Of a DNA stretch of 6,554 nt, positions 1-5,540 are shown piece after piece. Origin of the DNA: Methanosphaera sp. rholeuAM130 (GTDB taxonomy: Archaea; Methanobacteriota; Methanobacteria; Methanobacteriales; Methanobacteriaceae); contig MUZY01000249.1 in assembly GCA_003266065.1 (NCBI GenBank), positions 1 to 6,554 on the forward strand, read 5' to 3'. Position numbers and translations under genes: made by a program. Under the pieces are notes generated by a model. It did not search any database. It saw only the letters and a list, made by a program, of their open reading frames with translations, and was not told where the DNA came from. Each line of letters begins with the position of its first letter. Within the stretch, counting starts at the first letter, position 1.

Positions 1-216
1 TGTCCATTCTGTCACATGCAATTTGATGTAGGTCAAAAAGAAGTTAACGAACAATACGGTACTGACTTTGCTATACCTGTATTACACTTAGCTCAGTTAT
101 ACGGATTAGCTATGGGATTAAGTCCTGAAGAATGTACTCTTGACAAACAAATCGTTGACCCTTCCGAGTTAATCGAAAAAATGAACACACCTAAAGAAGA
201 AGAAGCTGCAGAATAA
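1..216 (+). CDS. hdrB: CoB-CoM heterodisulfide reductase subunit B, C-terminal fragment
   Basis: This is the last 71 residues of HdrB; the gene begins before the window and the frame is open from base 1. HdrB carries the catalytic non-cubane iron-sulfur clusters that reduce the CoM-S-S-CoB heterodisulfide in the last step of methanogenesis, in a cytoplasmic complex with HdrA, HdrC and the MvhADG hydrogenase. The fragment starts with CPFCHMQFDVGQ, whose Cys-x2-Cys pair is the end of the second CCG cluster motif. The stretch YGTDFAIPVLHLAQLYGLAMGL (residues about 20-41) is typical of methanogen HdrB. The tail is acidic (KEEEAAE). The upstream CCG cysteines are outside the window. In relatives hdrC usually lies just upstream; that cannot be seen here. 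A hairpin and T-run follow the gene. Identification is from remembered family motifs and is firm. Confidence 0.93.
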   Translation, partial: CPFCHMQFDVGQKEVNEQYGTDFAIPVLHLAQLYGLAMGLSPEECTLDKQIVDPSELIEKMNTPKEEEAAE

Positions 217-232
217 TTCTAAGCTTTTATGT

Positions 233-297
233 GAATATGATTAAGTTCATATTCCAATTAACCACCTTTTAATTTTAAGTTTAACCTTTTTTGTTTT
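233..297 (+). terminator. hdrB terminator (hairpin plus T-run)
   Basis: A perfect 8-bp inverted repeat, GAATATGA at 233-240 and TCATATTC at 247-254 with a 6-base loop, starts 17 bases after the hdrB stop codon. About 30 bases further on is TTTTTTGTTTT at 287-297. Archaeal RNA polymerase terminates mainly on T-runs, so the T-run is probably the active part. The hairpin may protect the mRNA 3' end. Confidence 0.6.
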
Positions 298-308
298 GAG
301 TCAATTTA

Positions 309-381
309 TTATTTTCAAAATGTCCTTCATTAAAAAATTTTTTATTTTCAAACTTATTTTGCTTTAGTAGTTATTTTCAAA
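309..381. repeat. Three direct copies of TTATTTTCAAA
   Basis: The 11-mer TTATTTTCAAA occurs exactly at 309-319, 342-352 and 371-381, with copies 33 and 29 bases apart. The first and third copies stay similar beyond the core (further A residues, then TGT). They lie between the hdrB terminator and the TATA box of the next gene. They could be repeated protein-binding sites, or chance in a very AT-rich stretch. The rest of the 217-495 gap holds no convincing gene. Confidence 0.45.
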
Positions 382-412
382 AATGTGTAAACAATACTTT
401 TATTAAATTCAA

Positions 413-422
413 AGTTTAAACT
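413..422. promoter_or_regulatory. Palindrome AGTTTAAACT, possible operator
   Basis: This is a perfect 10-bp palindrome, 26 bases upstream of the TATA box at 449-456. Its symmetry and place would suit a dimeric regulator acting on the downstream gene pair, but it is made mostly of A and T and may be chance. Confidence 0.25.
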
Positions 423-448
423 ATTATTATAATAGATAAAGAATATGG

Positions 449-456
449 TTATATAA
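449..456 (+). promoter_or_regulatory. TATA box for the 496-1324 gene pair
   Basis: TTATATAA fits the archaeal TATA consensus well. With the usual spacing of about 25 bases from the box centre to the start site, transcription would begin near 478, leaving a leader of roughly 15-20 bases. That leader just contains the SD site at 482-489. Confidence 0.6.
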
Positions 457-481
457 AAAAATTATAATAATTACTTATTTC

Positions 482-489
482 AAGGAGTG
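482..489 (+). promoter_or_regulatory. SD site that sets the start at 496
   Basis: AAGGAGTG is a strong match to the archaeal 16S 3' end and lies 6 bases before the ATG at 496. An in-frame GTG at 487 is part of the SD site itself, so it is not a plausible start. Confidence 0.75.
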
Positions 490-495
490 TTTCAA

Positions 496-780
496 ATGGA
501 AAAGTTTATAGTAGAATTAATAGGAGTATTCACAAAGAAAGATTTACCTGAAGATTACCAGCAGTTTTTAGACTTCAGAGTAAACATAGAAAATAAAGAA
601 CTCACAGACAAGGAAAAAATAGCAGTATTAAGAATAAAGAACACGACATCATATCATATACTGTTCTTGAACGATTACGCTTCAATGGATGAAATCGACA
701 AGGAAATCGAAGAATCATTAGACGGTAAAATTTACAACTTCAATACCAGAAAAATATTAGAAGGTCATTTAAATGCCTAA
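496..780 (+). CDS. Small conserved-type hypothetical protein (94 aa)
   Basis: The family is not recognised. The protein is soluble and acidic, with no signal peptide, membrane segment or cysteine. The pattern suggests a small alpha/beta fold: a strand at the N-terminus (KFIVELIGVF), a helix after DLPEDYQQF, two strands around residues 40-60 (KIAVLRIKN, SYHILFLND), then a charged helix (MDEIDKEIEESL) and a closing helix ending GHLNA. The ATG at 496 is chosen for its well-spaced SD site; the in-frame GTG at 487 would add three residues. A TATA box lies at 449-456. The last 8 bases overlap the next gene, so the two are probably translationally coupled and work together. From memory, the gene after hdrB in Methanothermobacter (MTH1880) encodes a small alpha+beta protein reported to bind calcium. 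Orthology is untested; this is only a lead. Confidence 0.8.
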   Translation: MEKFIVELIGVFTKKDLPEDYQQFLDFRVNIENKELTDKEKIAVLRIKNTTSYHILFLNDYASMDEIDKEIEESLDGKIYNFNTRKILEGHLNA

Positions 781-1324
781 TGACGGTCAAGTAAATCCAC
801 TGGATCAACGTTGGCTTGTATTGGACAATCTGCTAAGGGCATTATTCAAAACGCATGAAATTCCACGGGATGTGGTTCAAAACCTGCAGCATGCCCGTGC
901 ACTTACGAATTATTATAATGAAGATTCTACGGCTCAAGAAAGAATCAATGAGTTGCCGAAAATAGATTCCCTATTAAATAGTGCAGAACAGAAATTGATG
1001 ATAATGGCAGAGGATGAAGGCCCTGAATTTGTTGACGAGTGGACTCAAAAATTAGCAGATGCCTCTCAGGGTAAGGAAGTATTCAAAGACCACAAGATTC
1101 AGTCAAAATTCATTCCGGGAATGCCCGCCAATTTCGATTTTGTAAGGTTTAACTTCAGGGATGAAATTCAAGTCGAACGTTTCTATGAAGTTTGTGAATA
1201 TGAAAATGTCATAATCGAATTTGACGACAATGACAAATCTGTTTTCATATTCGGTGAAAAGGACAATATTTCAAATGCCCTTTCAGAGATGGCTTCATTT
1301 TTCCAAGAACAAGTTGATGCATGA
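773..1324 (+). CDS. Probable DUF2096-family archaeal protein of unknown function
   Basis: This is a 183-residue soluble protein without membrane segments or signal peptide. It appears to have two parts. Residues about 10-100 look entirely helical (RWLVLDNLLRALFKTHEIP, QERINELPKIDSLLNSAEQKL, GPEFVDEWTQKLADA). Residues about 118-182 show a strand-helix-strand-strand-helix order (FDFVRFNF, VERFYEVCEY, NVIIEFD, SVFIFGE, NALSEMASFFQEQ). This two-part layout resembles the archaeal DUF2096 family; the assignment is from memory and moderate. No catalytic motif is visible and the only cysteine is C141. The start ATG at 773 lies inside the end of the previous gene (shared bases ATGCCTAA). An SD-like GAAGGT at 760-765 precedes it by 7 bases. 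The pair forms its own unit after hdrB and ends at a stop-spanning hairpin. Confidence 0.78.
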   Translation: MPNDGQVNPLDQRWLVLDNLLRALFKTHEIPRDVVQNLQHARALTNYYNEDSTAQERINELPKIDSLLNSAEQKLMIMAEDEGPEFVDEWTQKLADASQGKEVFKDHKIQSKFIPGMPANFDFVRFNFRDEIQVERFYEVCEYENVIIEFDDNDKSVFIFGEKDNISNALSEMASFFQEQVDA

Positions 1325-1348
1325 GGTTTTATCAACTTTTCTTTTTTT
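1311..1348 (+). terminator. Terminator hairpin spanning the stop codon at 1322-1324
   Basis: AAGTTGAT (1311-1318) and ATCAACTT (1331-1338) form a perfect 8-bp stem with a 12-base loop that contains the stop codon TGA. A T-rich stretch follows directly (TTTTCTTTTTTT, 1337-1348), and more T-runs continue to about 1397. The remainder of the 1325-1500 gap holds only these T-runs, A/T tracts and the next promoter. Confidence 0.65.
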
Positions 1349-1442
1349 ATTTTAGTATTTTTTTCATTTTTTAAAGTATTTAATCAAATTTTTTTTCATA
1401 ATTTTTATTATTTTAAAAAATTTTTAAAAAAATCACAATTAA

Positions 1443-1450
1443 TATAAATA
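1443..1450 (+). promoter_or_regulatory. TATA box of the phosphoesterase-ligase-ACT operon
   Basis: TATAAATA is a good archaeal TATA match. It predicts a start site near 1472 and a leader of about 28 bases that includes the GGAG SD site at 1489-1492. A second AT motif, TTAATATATT at 1467-1476, is less likely because it would put the start site beyond the SD. Confidence 0.5.
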
Positions 1451-1500
1451 TTGAAAAAGATATCTATTAATATATTCTAATATTAATCGGAGTTAATTAT

Positions 1501-2178
1501 ATGAAATTTTTAGTAATTACAGATATACACAGCAATCCGGATAAAATATATTCATACCTGGATGAAAATCCGGTAGATGAAATCCTCATAACGGGGGACG
1601 TTACCGAATTTGGTCCGGAAGAATTATTCATTGACATACTGAATAAATTCTCAGGGTACGCTAACGTACATGCATTGTTTGGAAATTGCGATCCAAAGAA
1701 TGCAGGCAATTTACTCGACGAATCAGATGCAACTAACATTCACGATGCCACGTCAACTATCGGTGACATACAACTGGTCGGATTCGGAGGATCCAATCCA
1801 ACACCATTTGACACGCCAAATGAATACACGGATGAACAGTTATATGAAAACCTCAGCAAATACGCGGATATTTTAGGCAAGGATAACTTTACAATACTGG
1901 TTACCCATGCACCACCACTTGATACAAATGCAGATAAGATTCCCGCAGGAGAACACGTGGGAAGCTGTGCCGTAAGAAAGATTATAGAAGAAACCCAGCC
2001 GACCCTAAACATATGCGGACATATCCATGAATCAATAGGAAAGGATACTATAGGCGATACAATAGTAATAAATCCTGGGGATGCAAACAGCGGACATGCA
2101 TGCATAATAGAATTAACCCAAGATGATATAGAAAATAAAACAATTAACAATATAGAACTAATTACAATAGAGGAATAA
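1501..2178 (+). CDS. Metallophosphoesterase, COG2129 type
   Basis: This is a 225-residue calcineurin-like phosphoesterase with a complete di-metal site: D8-I-H10, G32-D33, G61-N-C-D64, T135-H136-A-P-P and G173-H-I-H176. The motif is GNCD rather than the common GNHD, and residues 93-108 read VGFGGSNPTPFDTPNE. Both are typical of the archaeal COG2129 group related to Icc. NPGDANSG (191-198) closes the domain. It probably hydrolyses a phosphate mono- or diester in the cytoplasm; the substrate is unknown. GGAG (1489-1492) lies 8 bases before the ATG. The gene ends one base before the PaaK-family ligase start, so they are co-transcribed and probably translationally coupled. That suggests a role near CoA or nucleotide chemistry, but this is inference only. 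The family call is firm. Confidence 0.92.
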   Translation: MKFLVITDIHSNPDKIYSYLDENPVDEILITGDVTEFGPEELFIDILNKFSGYANVHALFGNCDPKNAGNLLDESDATNIHDATSTIGDIQLVGFGGSNPTPFDTPNEYTDEQLYENLSKYADILGKDNFTILVTHAPPLDTNADKIPAGEHVGSCAVRKIIEETQPTLNICGHIHESIGKDTIGDTIVINPGDANSGHACIIELTQDDIENKTINNIELITIEE

Positions 2179-2179
2179 G

Positions 2180-3508
2180 ATGAGCAAATTTAAAGAAGAA
2201 GATGCGTATATTTTCAATCCTGAAAGAGAATGTATGGATAGAGAAGAGTTAAGGAAGTTACAATTAAGAAGACTGAAAAAGGTTGTAAAATATGCATATG
2301 ATAATGTGGAATTCTACAGAAATCTATATGACGAAGCCGGAGTCAAACCGGAGGATATAGAAACACTGGAAGATATCCAAAAGCTGCCGTTTATTACAAA
2401 GGATGACTTGAGAAAAACATATCCATTTGATTTGCAGGCAGCACCAAAGGAAGACTGGGTAGAAGTACACTCAACAAGTGGAACAACGGGAATACCAACT
2501 GTTGCCGCATATACCCAAAAGGATTTGGATATATGGGCGGAATGTACCGCTCGTGGACTTGCCAGCGTAGGCGTACATAAGGATGACATAGTAAACGTGG
2601 CATATGGATTCGGATTGTTCACAGGTGGTCATGGAGCACAGTACGGAGCTCAAAAGATAGGAGCACTGGCAGTGCCGATGTCTTCCGGTAACACCCAAAA
2701 ACAGATGAACTTCCTAAAGGATTTCCCGGCTGATTATCTTTGCTGCACACCATCATATGCATTGTATCTGGCCGAATCCTTTGAAAAGGAAGGTATCGAT
2801 CCACAAAGCATCCCACTTAAAGGTGGATTATACGGTGCAGAGATGTGGACCGAGGAAATCAGACAAAAGCTCGAAGGCAAATTCGGAATATCCGCACAGA
2901 ACATCTATGGATTGACGGAGGTAATAGGTCCGGGCGTATCAACCGAATGTCACTTCAAAAATGGAATGCACATAGCAGAAGATCACTTCTATCCTGAAAT
3001 AATAGACCCTGAAACATTGGAGGTGCTACCTGAAGGTACCGAAGGGGAAATAGTATTCACAACACTAACAAAGACTGGAATGCCTGTAATAAGATATAGG
3101 ACAAAAGATTTGACTTCAATAACCTATGAAAAGTGTGAATGTGGAAGAACAAATGTACGTATGAGTAGAATCAAGGGAAGAAGCGATGACATGCTCAAAG
3201 TCAAAGGGGTAATTGTCTTCCCTAAACAAATCGAAGAAGTACTCATGAAGATGGATGAACTGTCTCCGGCATATCAAATTGTGGTATCAAGACCGAAAAC
3301 AATGGATGAAATAGAAGTACAGGTGGAAATTGACCAGAGCAACTTCCAAGATTCCATACCAAACCTGGAATCATTTAAAAGGTTAATAGCCAAAAAGGTA
3401 AGGGAAGCGATTGGTATAGGTGTAAAGGTTACCTTGGCAGAACCATATTCCATACCTAGAAGTGAAGGAAAAGCAGTAAGGGTAATAGATAAACGTAATT
3501 TTGACTAA
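2180..3508 (+). CDS. paaK: PaaK-family phenylacetate (aryl acid):CoA ligase, AMP-forming
   Basis: This 442-residue enzyme of the ANL adenylate-forming superfamily is full length for PaaK. It would activate phenylacetate or a similar aryl acid with ATP to an acyl-AMP and pass it to CoA. Visible motifs are the ATP loop STSGTTGIP (98-106), YGLTEV (243-248), YRTKDL (306-311), CECGRT (319-324), the hinge region GRSDDMLKVKG (333-343) and C-terminal PRSEGKAVRVIDKR (426-439), whose K431 is the expected adenylation lysine. FYRNLYDEAGV near residue 45 is also typical. The SD site AGAGG (2169-2173) lies inside the end of the phosphoesterase gene, 6 bases before the ATG. The next gene, a double ACT protein, is 12 bases downstream. 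In methanogens such ligases occur near indolepyruvate oxidoreductase (Ior) genes and arylacetate assimilation; no Ior gene lies here. The exact substrate cannot be read from the sequence. Confidence 0.94.
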   Translation: MSKFKEEDAYIFNPERECMDREELRKLQLRRLKKVVKYAYDNVEFYRNLYDEAGVKPEDIETLEDIQKLPFITKDDLRKTYPFDLQAAPKEDWVEVHSTSGTTGIPTVAAYTQKDLDIWAECTARGLASVGVHKDDIVNVAYGFGLFTGGHGAQYGAQKIGALAVPMSSGNTQKQMNFLKDFPADYLCCTPSYALYLAESFEKEGIDPQSIPLKGGLYGAEMWTEEIRQKLEGKFGISAQNIYGLTEVIGPGVSTECHFKNGMHIAEDHFYPEIIDPETLEVLPEGTEGEIVFTTLTKTGMPVIRYRTKDLTSITYEKCECGRTNVRMSRIKGRSDDMLKVKGVIVFPKQIEEVLMKMDELSPAYQIVVSRPKTMDEIEVQVEIDQSNFQDSIPNLESFKRLIAKKVREAIGIGVKVTLAEPYSIPRSEGKAVRVIDKRNFD

Positions 3509-3509
3509 A

Positions 3510-3515
3510 AGGTGA
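3510..3515 (+). promoter_or_regulatory. SD site that sets the start at 3521
   Basis: AGGTGA matches the 16S 3' end and lies 5 bases before the ATG at 3521. The in-frame GTG at 3512 is part of this site and would add only three residues (MKR), so it is rejected as the start. Confidence 0.7.
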
Positions 3516-3520
3516 AAAGA

Positions 3521-3949
3521 ATGACTTTAAAACAAGTATCAGTATTTTTGGAAAACAAACAGGGAAGATTGTGGAAATCACTAAATATTCTAAAAAATGA
3601 GGATATCGATATCAGGGCATTATCAATTGCAGACACATCGGAATTCGGAATATTGAGGATGATAGTGTCTGACCCGGATAAGGCAAAGGATGCACTTGAA
3701 GCAGAACAGTTTGCAGTAAGCTTTGCACAGGTACTTGCCATTGAGGTGGATGACCAGCCTGGAGGTCTTGAAAATGCATTGGATCTACTCAACAAAGAGA
3801 ATATCAACGTTGAATATATCTACGCTTTCGTTGAGAAGAAAACCTCCAAGGCATTGGTTGTGCTTAGAACAGACAATAATGATCTGGCATTAAGTATCCT
3901 TGAGTCTAACGGCTTTTCAATCATTGATGATGAAGCATATACTATTTAA
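3521..3949 (+). CDS. Tandem ACT-domain protein, probable amino acid-binding partner of the ligase
   Basis: The 142-residue protein is almost wholly two ACT domains and has no enzyme domain. The first covers residues about 4-68, with the ligand-loop pattern N12-K-Q-G15-R-L17. The second covers about 71-137, with D78-Q-P-G81-G-L83. ACT domains bind amino acids at their interfaces and usually regulate enzymes; this arrangement matches small ACT proteins encoded next to archaeal PaaK-type ligases. The likely role is sensing an aromatic amino acid and controlling the ligase or its gene, but neither ligand nor target is shown here. It is the last gene of the three-gene operon, 12 bases after the ligase. 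The ATG at 3521 is chosen over the GTG at 3512 because of the SD position. The operon terminator overlaps its stop codon. Confidence 0.92.
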   Translation: MTLKQVSVFLENKQGRLWKSLNILKNEDIDIRALSIADTSEFGILRMIVSDPDKAKDALEAEQFAVSFAQVLAIEVDDQPGGLENALDLLNKENINVEYIYAFVEKKTSKALVVLRTDNNDLALSILESNGFSIIDDEAYTI

Positions 3950-3979
3950 ACATTATATGCTTTTTATTATCTTTTTTTT
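3933..3979 (+). terminator. Operon terminator hairpin spanning the ACT gene stop codon
   Basis: AAGCATATA (3933-3941) and TATATGCTT (3954-3962) form a perfect 9-bp stem with a 12-base loop that contains the TAA at 3947-3949. T-rich sequence follows, ending in a run of nine T residues at 3972-3980. On the minus strand the same hairpin has no T-run after it, so it should act only on the plus-strand operon. Confidence 0.7.
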
Positions 3980-4644
3980 TATTTGTTGAATTTTAATCTA
4001 TCCACATTAAAGACTAATTTTTTAACCAAACGGCGTGTTCTATCCATATTTTCATAGGAGTACGTTTCATATACCAGCGTTGGAGTACCGTTATTTGCAA
4101 TCGGAACTGTGATGTATTCGGGGCTTGTCCTGTATTCCGGTGCATAATATACCAATTCATCAATTCTTTTTAATAGTATCTCCTGATATTTTGTTGAATT
4201 TTCATCGAATCCCGGTGCAAAGAGGAAATTGGTCTTTTCATATTTGCCCGGACCCATTGTTCCCTTGTTTGAGTGAATGTCAACTACAAAGTCATAACTG
4301 TTCGTTATCACGTGGGGCTTTATAAATTCCTGAGCCAAAAGTTGACCATCCATACGGCCTTCGCTTACCTTATCCGTGTTGTAAACGTCGGTGTTGTATA
4401 TGTAGTATTTCTTATCCAGCTTTTCATGATACTTTCTGATGCATTCAAACAATGCTCTGTGGGCTTTGCTTTCGAATGGATGCATACCAATCAGGTATGC
4501 GATTTTAATATTTGATTGTGGATTGCCGTAGGGGCCGTGAATATGCACGTTTCCCAACTCATTTTCTCCAAGCAATCGTCCATTATATAGTTTTGAGTTT
4601 ATTTTGGCTTTATCCGTTGGCTTTTGGGGGTAGATGCCTTTCAT
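3979..4644 (-). CDS. Zinc deacylase/carboxypeptidase-like protein (aspartoacylase/M14 type)
   Basis: This 221-residue protein shows the zinc-ligand pattern of the succinylglutamate desuccinylase/aspartoacylase and M14 carboxypeptidase group. It has GMHPFE (53-58) giving H55 and E58, and VVDIHSN (120-126) giving H124 after a spacing of 65 residues. LVYETYSYE (190-198) supplies E193 as a candidate catalytic glutamate. The family cleaves N-acyl amino acids or C-terminal peptide bonds. The substrate here is unknown, and with no signal peptide or membrane segment it should be cytoplasmic. The protein is shorter than typical aspartoacylases (about 300 residues) and seems to be the catalytic core only. 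The start at 4644 is chosen because AGGAGG (4658-4653) lies 8 bases before it; the ATG at 4650 would be only 2 bases from it. It lies 122 bases after thiD with no terminator between. Confidence 0.8.
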   Translation of the reverse strand: MKGIYPQKPTDKAKINSKLYNGRLLGENELGNVHIHGPYGNPQSNIKIAYLIGMHPFESKAHRALFECIRKYHEKLDKKYYIYNTDVYNTDKVSEGRMDGQLLAQEFIKPHVITNSYDFVVDIHSNKGTMGPGKYEKTNFLFAPGFDENSTKYQEILLKRIDELVYYAPEYRTSPEYITVPIANNGTPTLVYETYSYENMDRTRRLVKKLVFNVDRLKFNK

Positions 4645-4652
4645 GGTCATAT

Positions 4653-4658
4653 CCTCCT
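4653..4658 (-). promoter_or_regulatory. SD site that sets the start at 4644
   Basis: On the minus strand this reads AGGAGG, a full match to the anti-SD. It is 8 bases before the ATG at 4644 but only 2 before the in-frame ATG at 4650, so the inner ATG is the better start. Confidence 0.75.
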
Positions 4659-4696
4659 AAAATTTTATCCAGTTAATTCATGTTATTGGGTTATCC

Positions 4697-4708
4697 TTTT
4701 TTTAAATC
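4697..4708 (-). promoter_or_regulatory. Weak TATA-like element before the zinc deacylase gene
   Basis: The minus strand reads GATTTAAAAAAA, which only loosely fits a TATA box. It would give a start near 4676 and a leader of about 30 bases. Because no terminator is visible after thiD, read-through from cofC-thiD is an equally good explanation. The rest of the 4645-4766 gap shows nothing else. Confidence 0.3.
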
Positions 4709-4766
4709 AATGTTTTGAAGGGGATTTCTAGTGATAAAATCTGTTGCTTTTTAAATACTTTAATTT

Positions 4767-5540
4767 TTAACGTAGTTTAAATAACTGGTAGGGGGTCTTG
4801 TTAAAACCATTTTTTATAGCTTTCTGTATAAATCTGTTGGATTTTATGCACGAATCAAGGATATCGTATCCTTTTATTAGGTTTGACGTTACTGCACTGG
4901 AATATGTGCATCCGGTTCCATGTGTATTGTCTGTCTTTATCAAATTGCCTTCGATGATGTGAAGATTATCCCCCTCAACCAGTATATCATTTCCTTTAAG
5001 ATGTCCTCCAGTAATTACAACATTTGTATATTTACTTAATTTTAATGATGCTTCAATCATTCTATCTTCATTGTCTATTTTAATATTTGATAATTGTTCC
5101 GCTTCATGTATATTTGGCGTTATTAAAAATGAATTTTTCAATAAATGCTTATTGATGAAACTTGCAAAATTATCTTGCGTCAGGTTTTTACCTGATTCAC
5201 TAATCATAACAGGATCGACAACTGCCTTGAGCTGGTATTCTTTAATTTTGGACGATACAAGTTTTACAATGTCCTCGGAATACAGCATACCTGTTTTTAT
5301 GTATTCGATTGGATAAACATCTAGAATAGTATCGATTTGATCACTGATTACGTCAACGTCAATTTTTTGGATATTTGTAACCTCATATGGATTTTGGGCA
5401 GTAATTGCTGTTACGACACATGTTGCATAAATGCCGTGTGCATGAAATGTTTTCGCATCTGCCAGTATCCCCGCTCCACCGGAGGGGTCAAGACCGGCAA
5501 TGCTCATGGAAGAGTTTTCATTCATCATTTCTTTTGACAT
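4767..5540 (-). CDS. thiD: Hydroxymethylpyrimidine/phosphomethylpyrimidine kinase
   Basis: ThiD phosphorylates 4-amino-5-hydroxymethyl-2-methylpyrimidine (HMP) twice to HMP-diphosphate for thiamine synthesis, in the cytoplasm. The 257 residues show the ribokinase-like fold signatures of the family: SIAGLDPSGGAG (13-24), KTGML (82-86), VDPVM (108-112), LITPNIHEAEQL (139-150), ITGGHLKG (176-183) and the anion hole THGTGCTYSSA (206-216), with C211 as the expected catalytic cysteine. The length fits a stand-alone ThiD. Many archaeal ThiD proteins carry a C-terminal ThiN phosphate synthase domain; this one ends at residue 257 without it. The ATG at 5540 is preferred because AGGAGA lies 6 bases before it. 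The outer ATG at 5558 has no good SD, and the inner ones at 5528 and 5525 are also poorly placed. It overlaps the end of cofC by 23 bases. Confidence 0.94.
   Translation of the reverse strand: MSKEMMNENSSMSIAGLDPSGGAGILADAKTFHAHGIYATCVVTAITAQNPYEVTNIQKIDVDVISDQIDTILDVYPIEYIKTGMLYSEDIVKLVSSKIKEYQLKAVVDPVMISESGKNLTQDNFASFINKHLLKNSFLITPNIHEAEQLSNIKIDNEDRMIEASLKLSKYTNVVITGGHLKGNDILVEGDNLHIIEGNLIKTDNTHGTGCTYSSAVTSNLIKGYDILDSCIKSNRFIQKAIKNGFNKTPYQLFKLR

Noticed and set aside
217..495. Possible small RNA or short gene in the gap after hdrB
   Set aside because: Only a weak hairpin, T-runs, AT repeats and a promoter are present; no coding frame with an SD and no structured RNA could be supported.
1339..1430. 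Long A/T tracts as a possible origin or attachment site
   Set aside because: No origin-type repeat (ORB-like) elements, no cdc6/orc1 gene and no integrase are nearby; the tracts are explained by terminator T-runs and general AT richness.
1497..2150. Minus-strand open frames of 80 and 136 codons opposite the phosphoesterase gene
   Set aside because: They mirror the real plus-strand gene, have no SD site, and encode sequences with no recognisable family.
2314..2816. Several minus-strand open frames opposite the ligase gene
   Set aside because: They lie antisense to conserved PaaK motifs in a clearly coding frame and show low-complexity, Cys/Ser-rich shadow translations.
4645..4766. Thiamine (TPP) riboswitch near thiD
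   Set aside because: The gap lies downstream of thiD, and no TPP core motifs were found there or before cofC; the cofC leader is too short to hold one.
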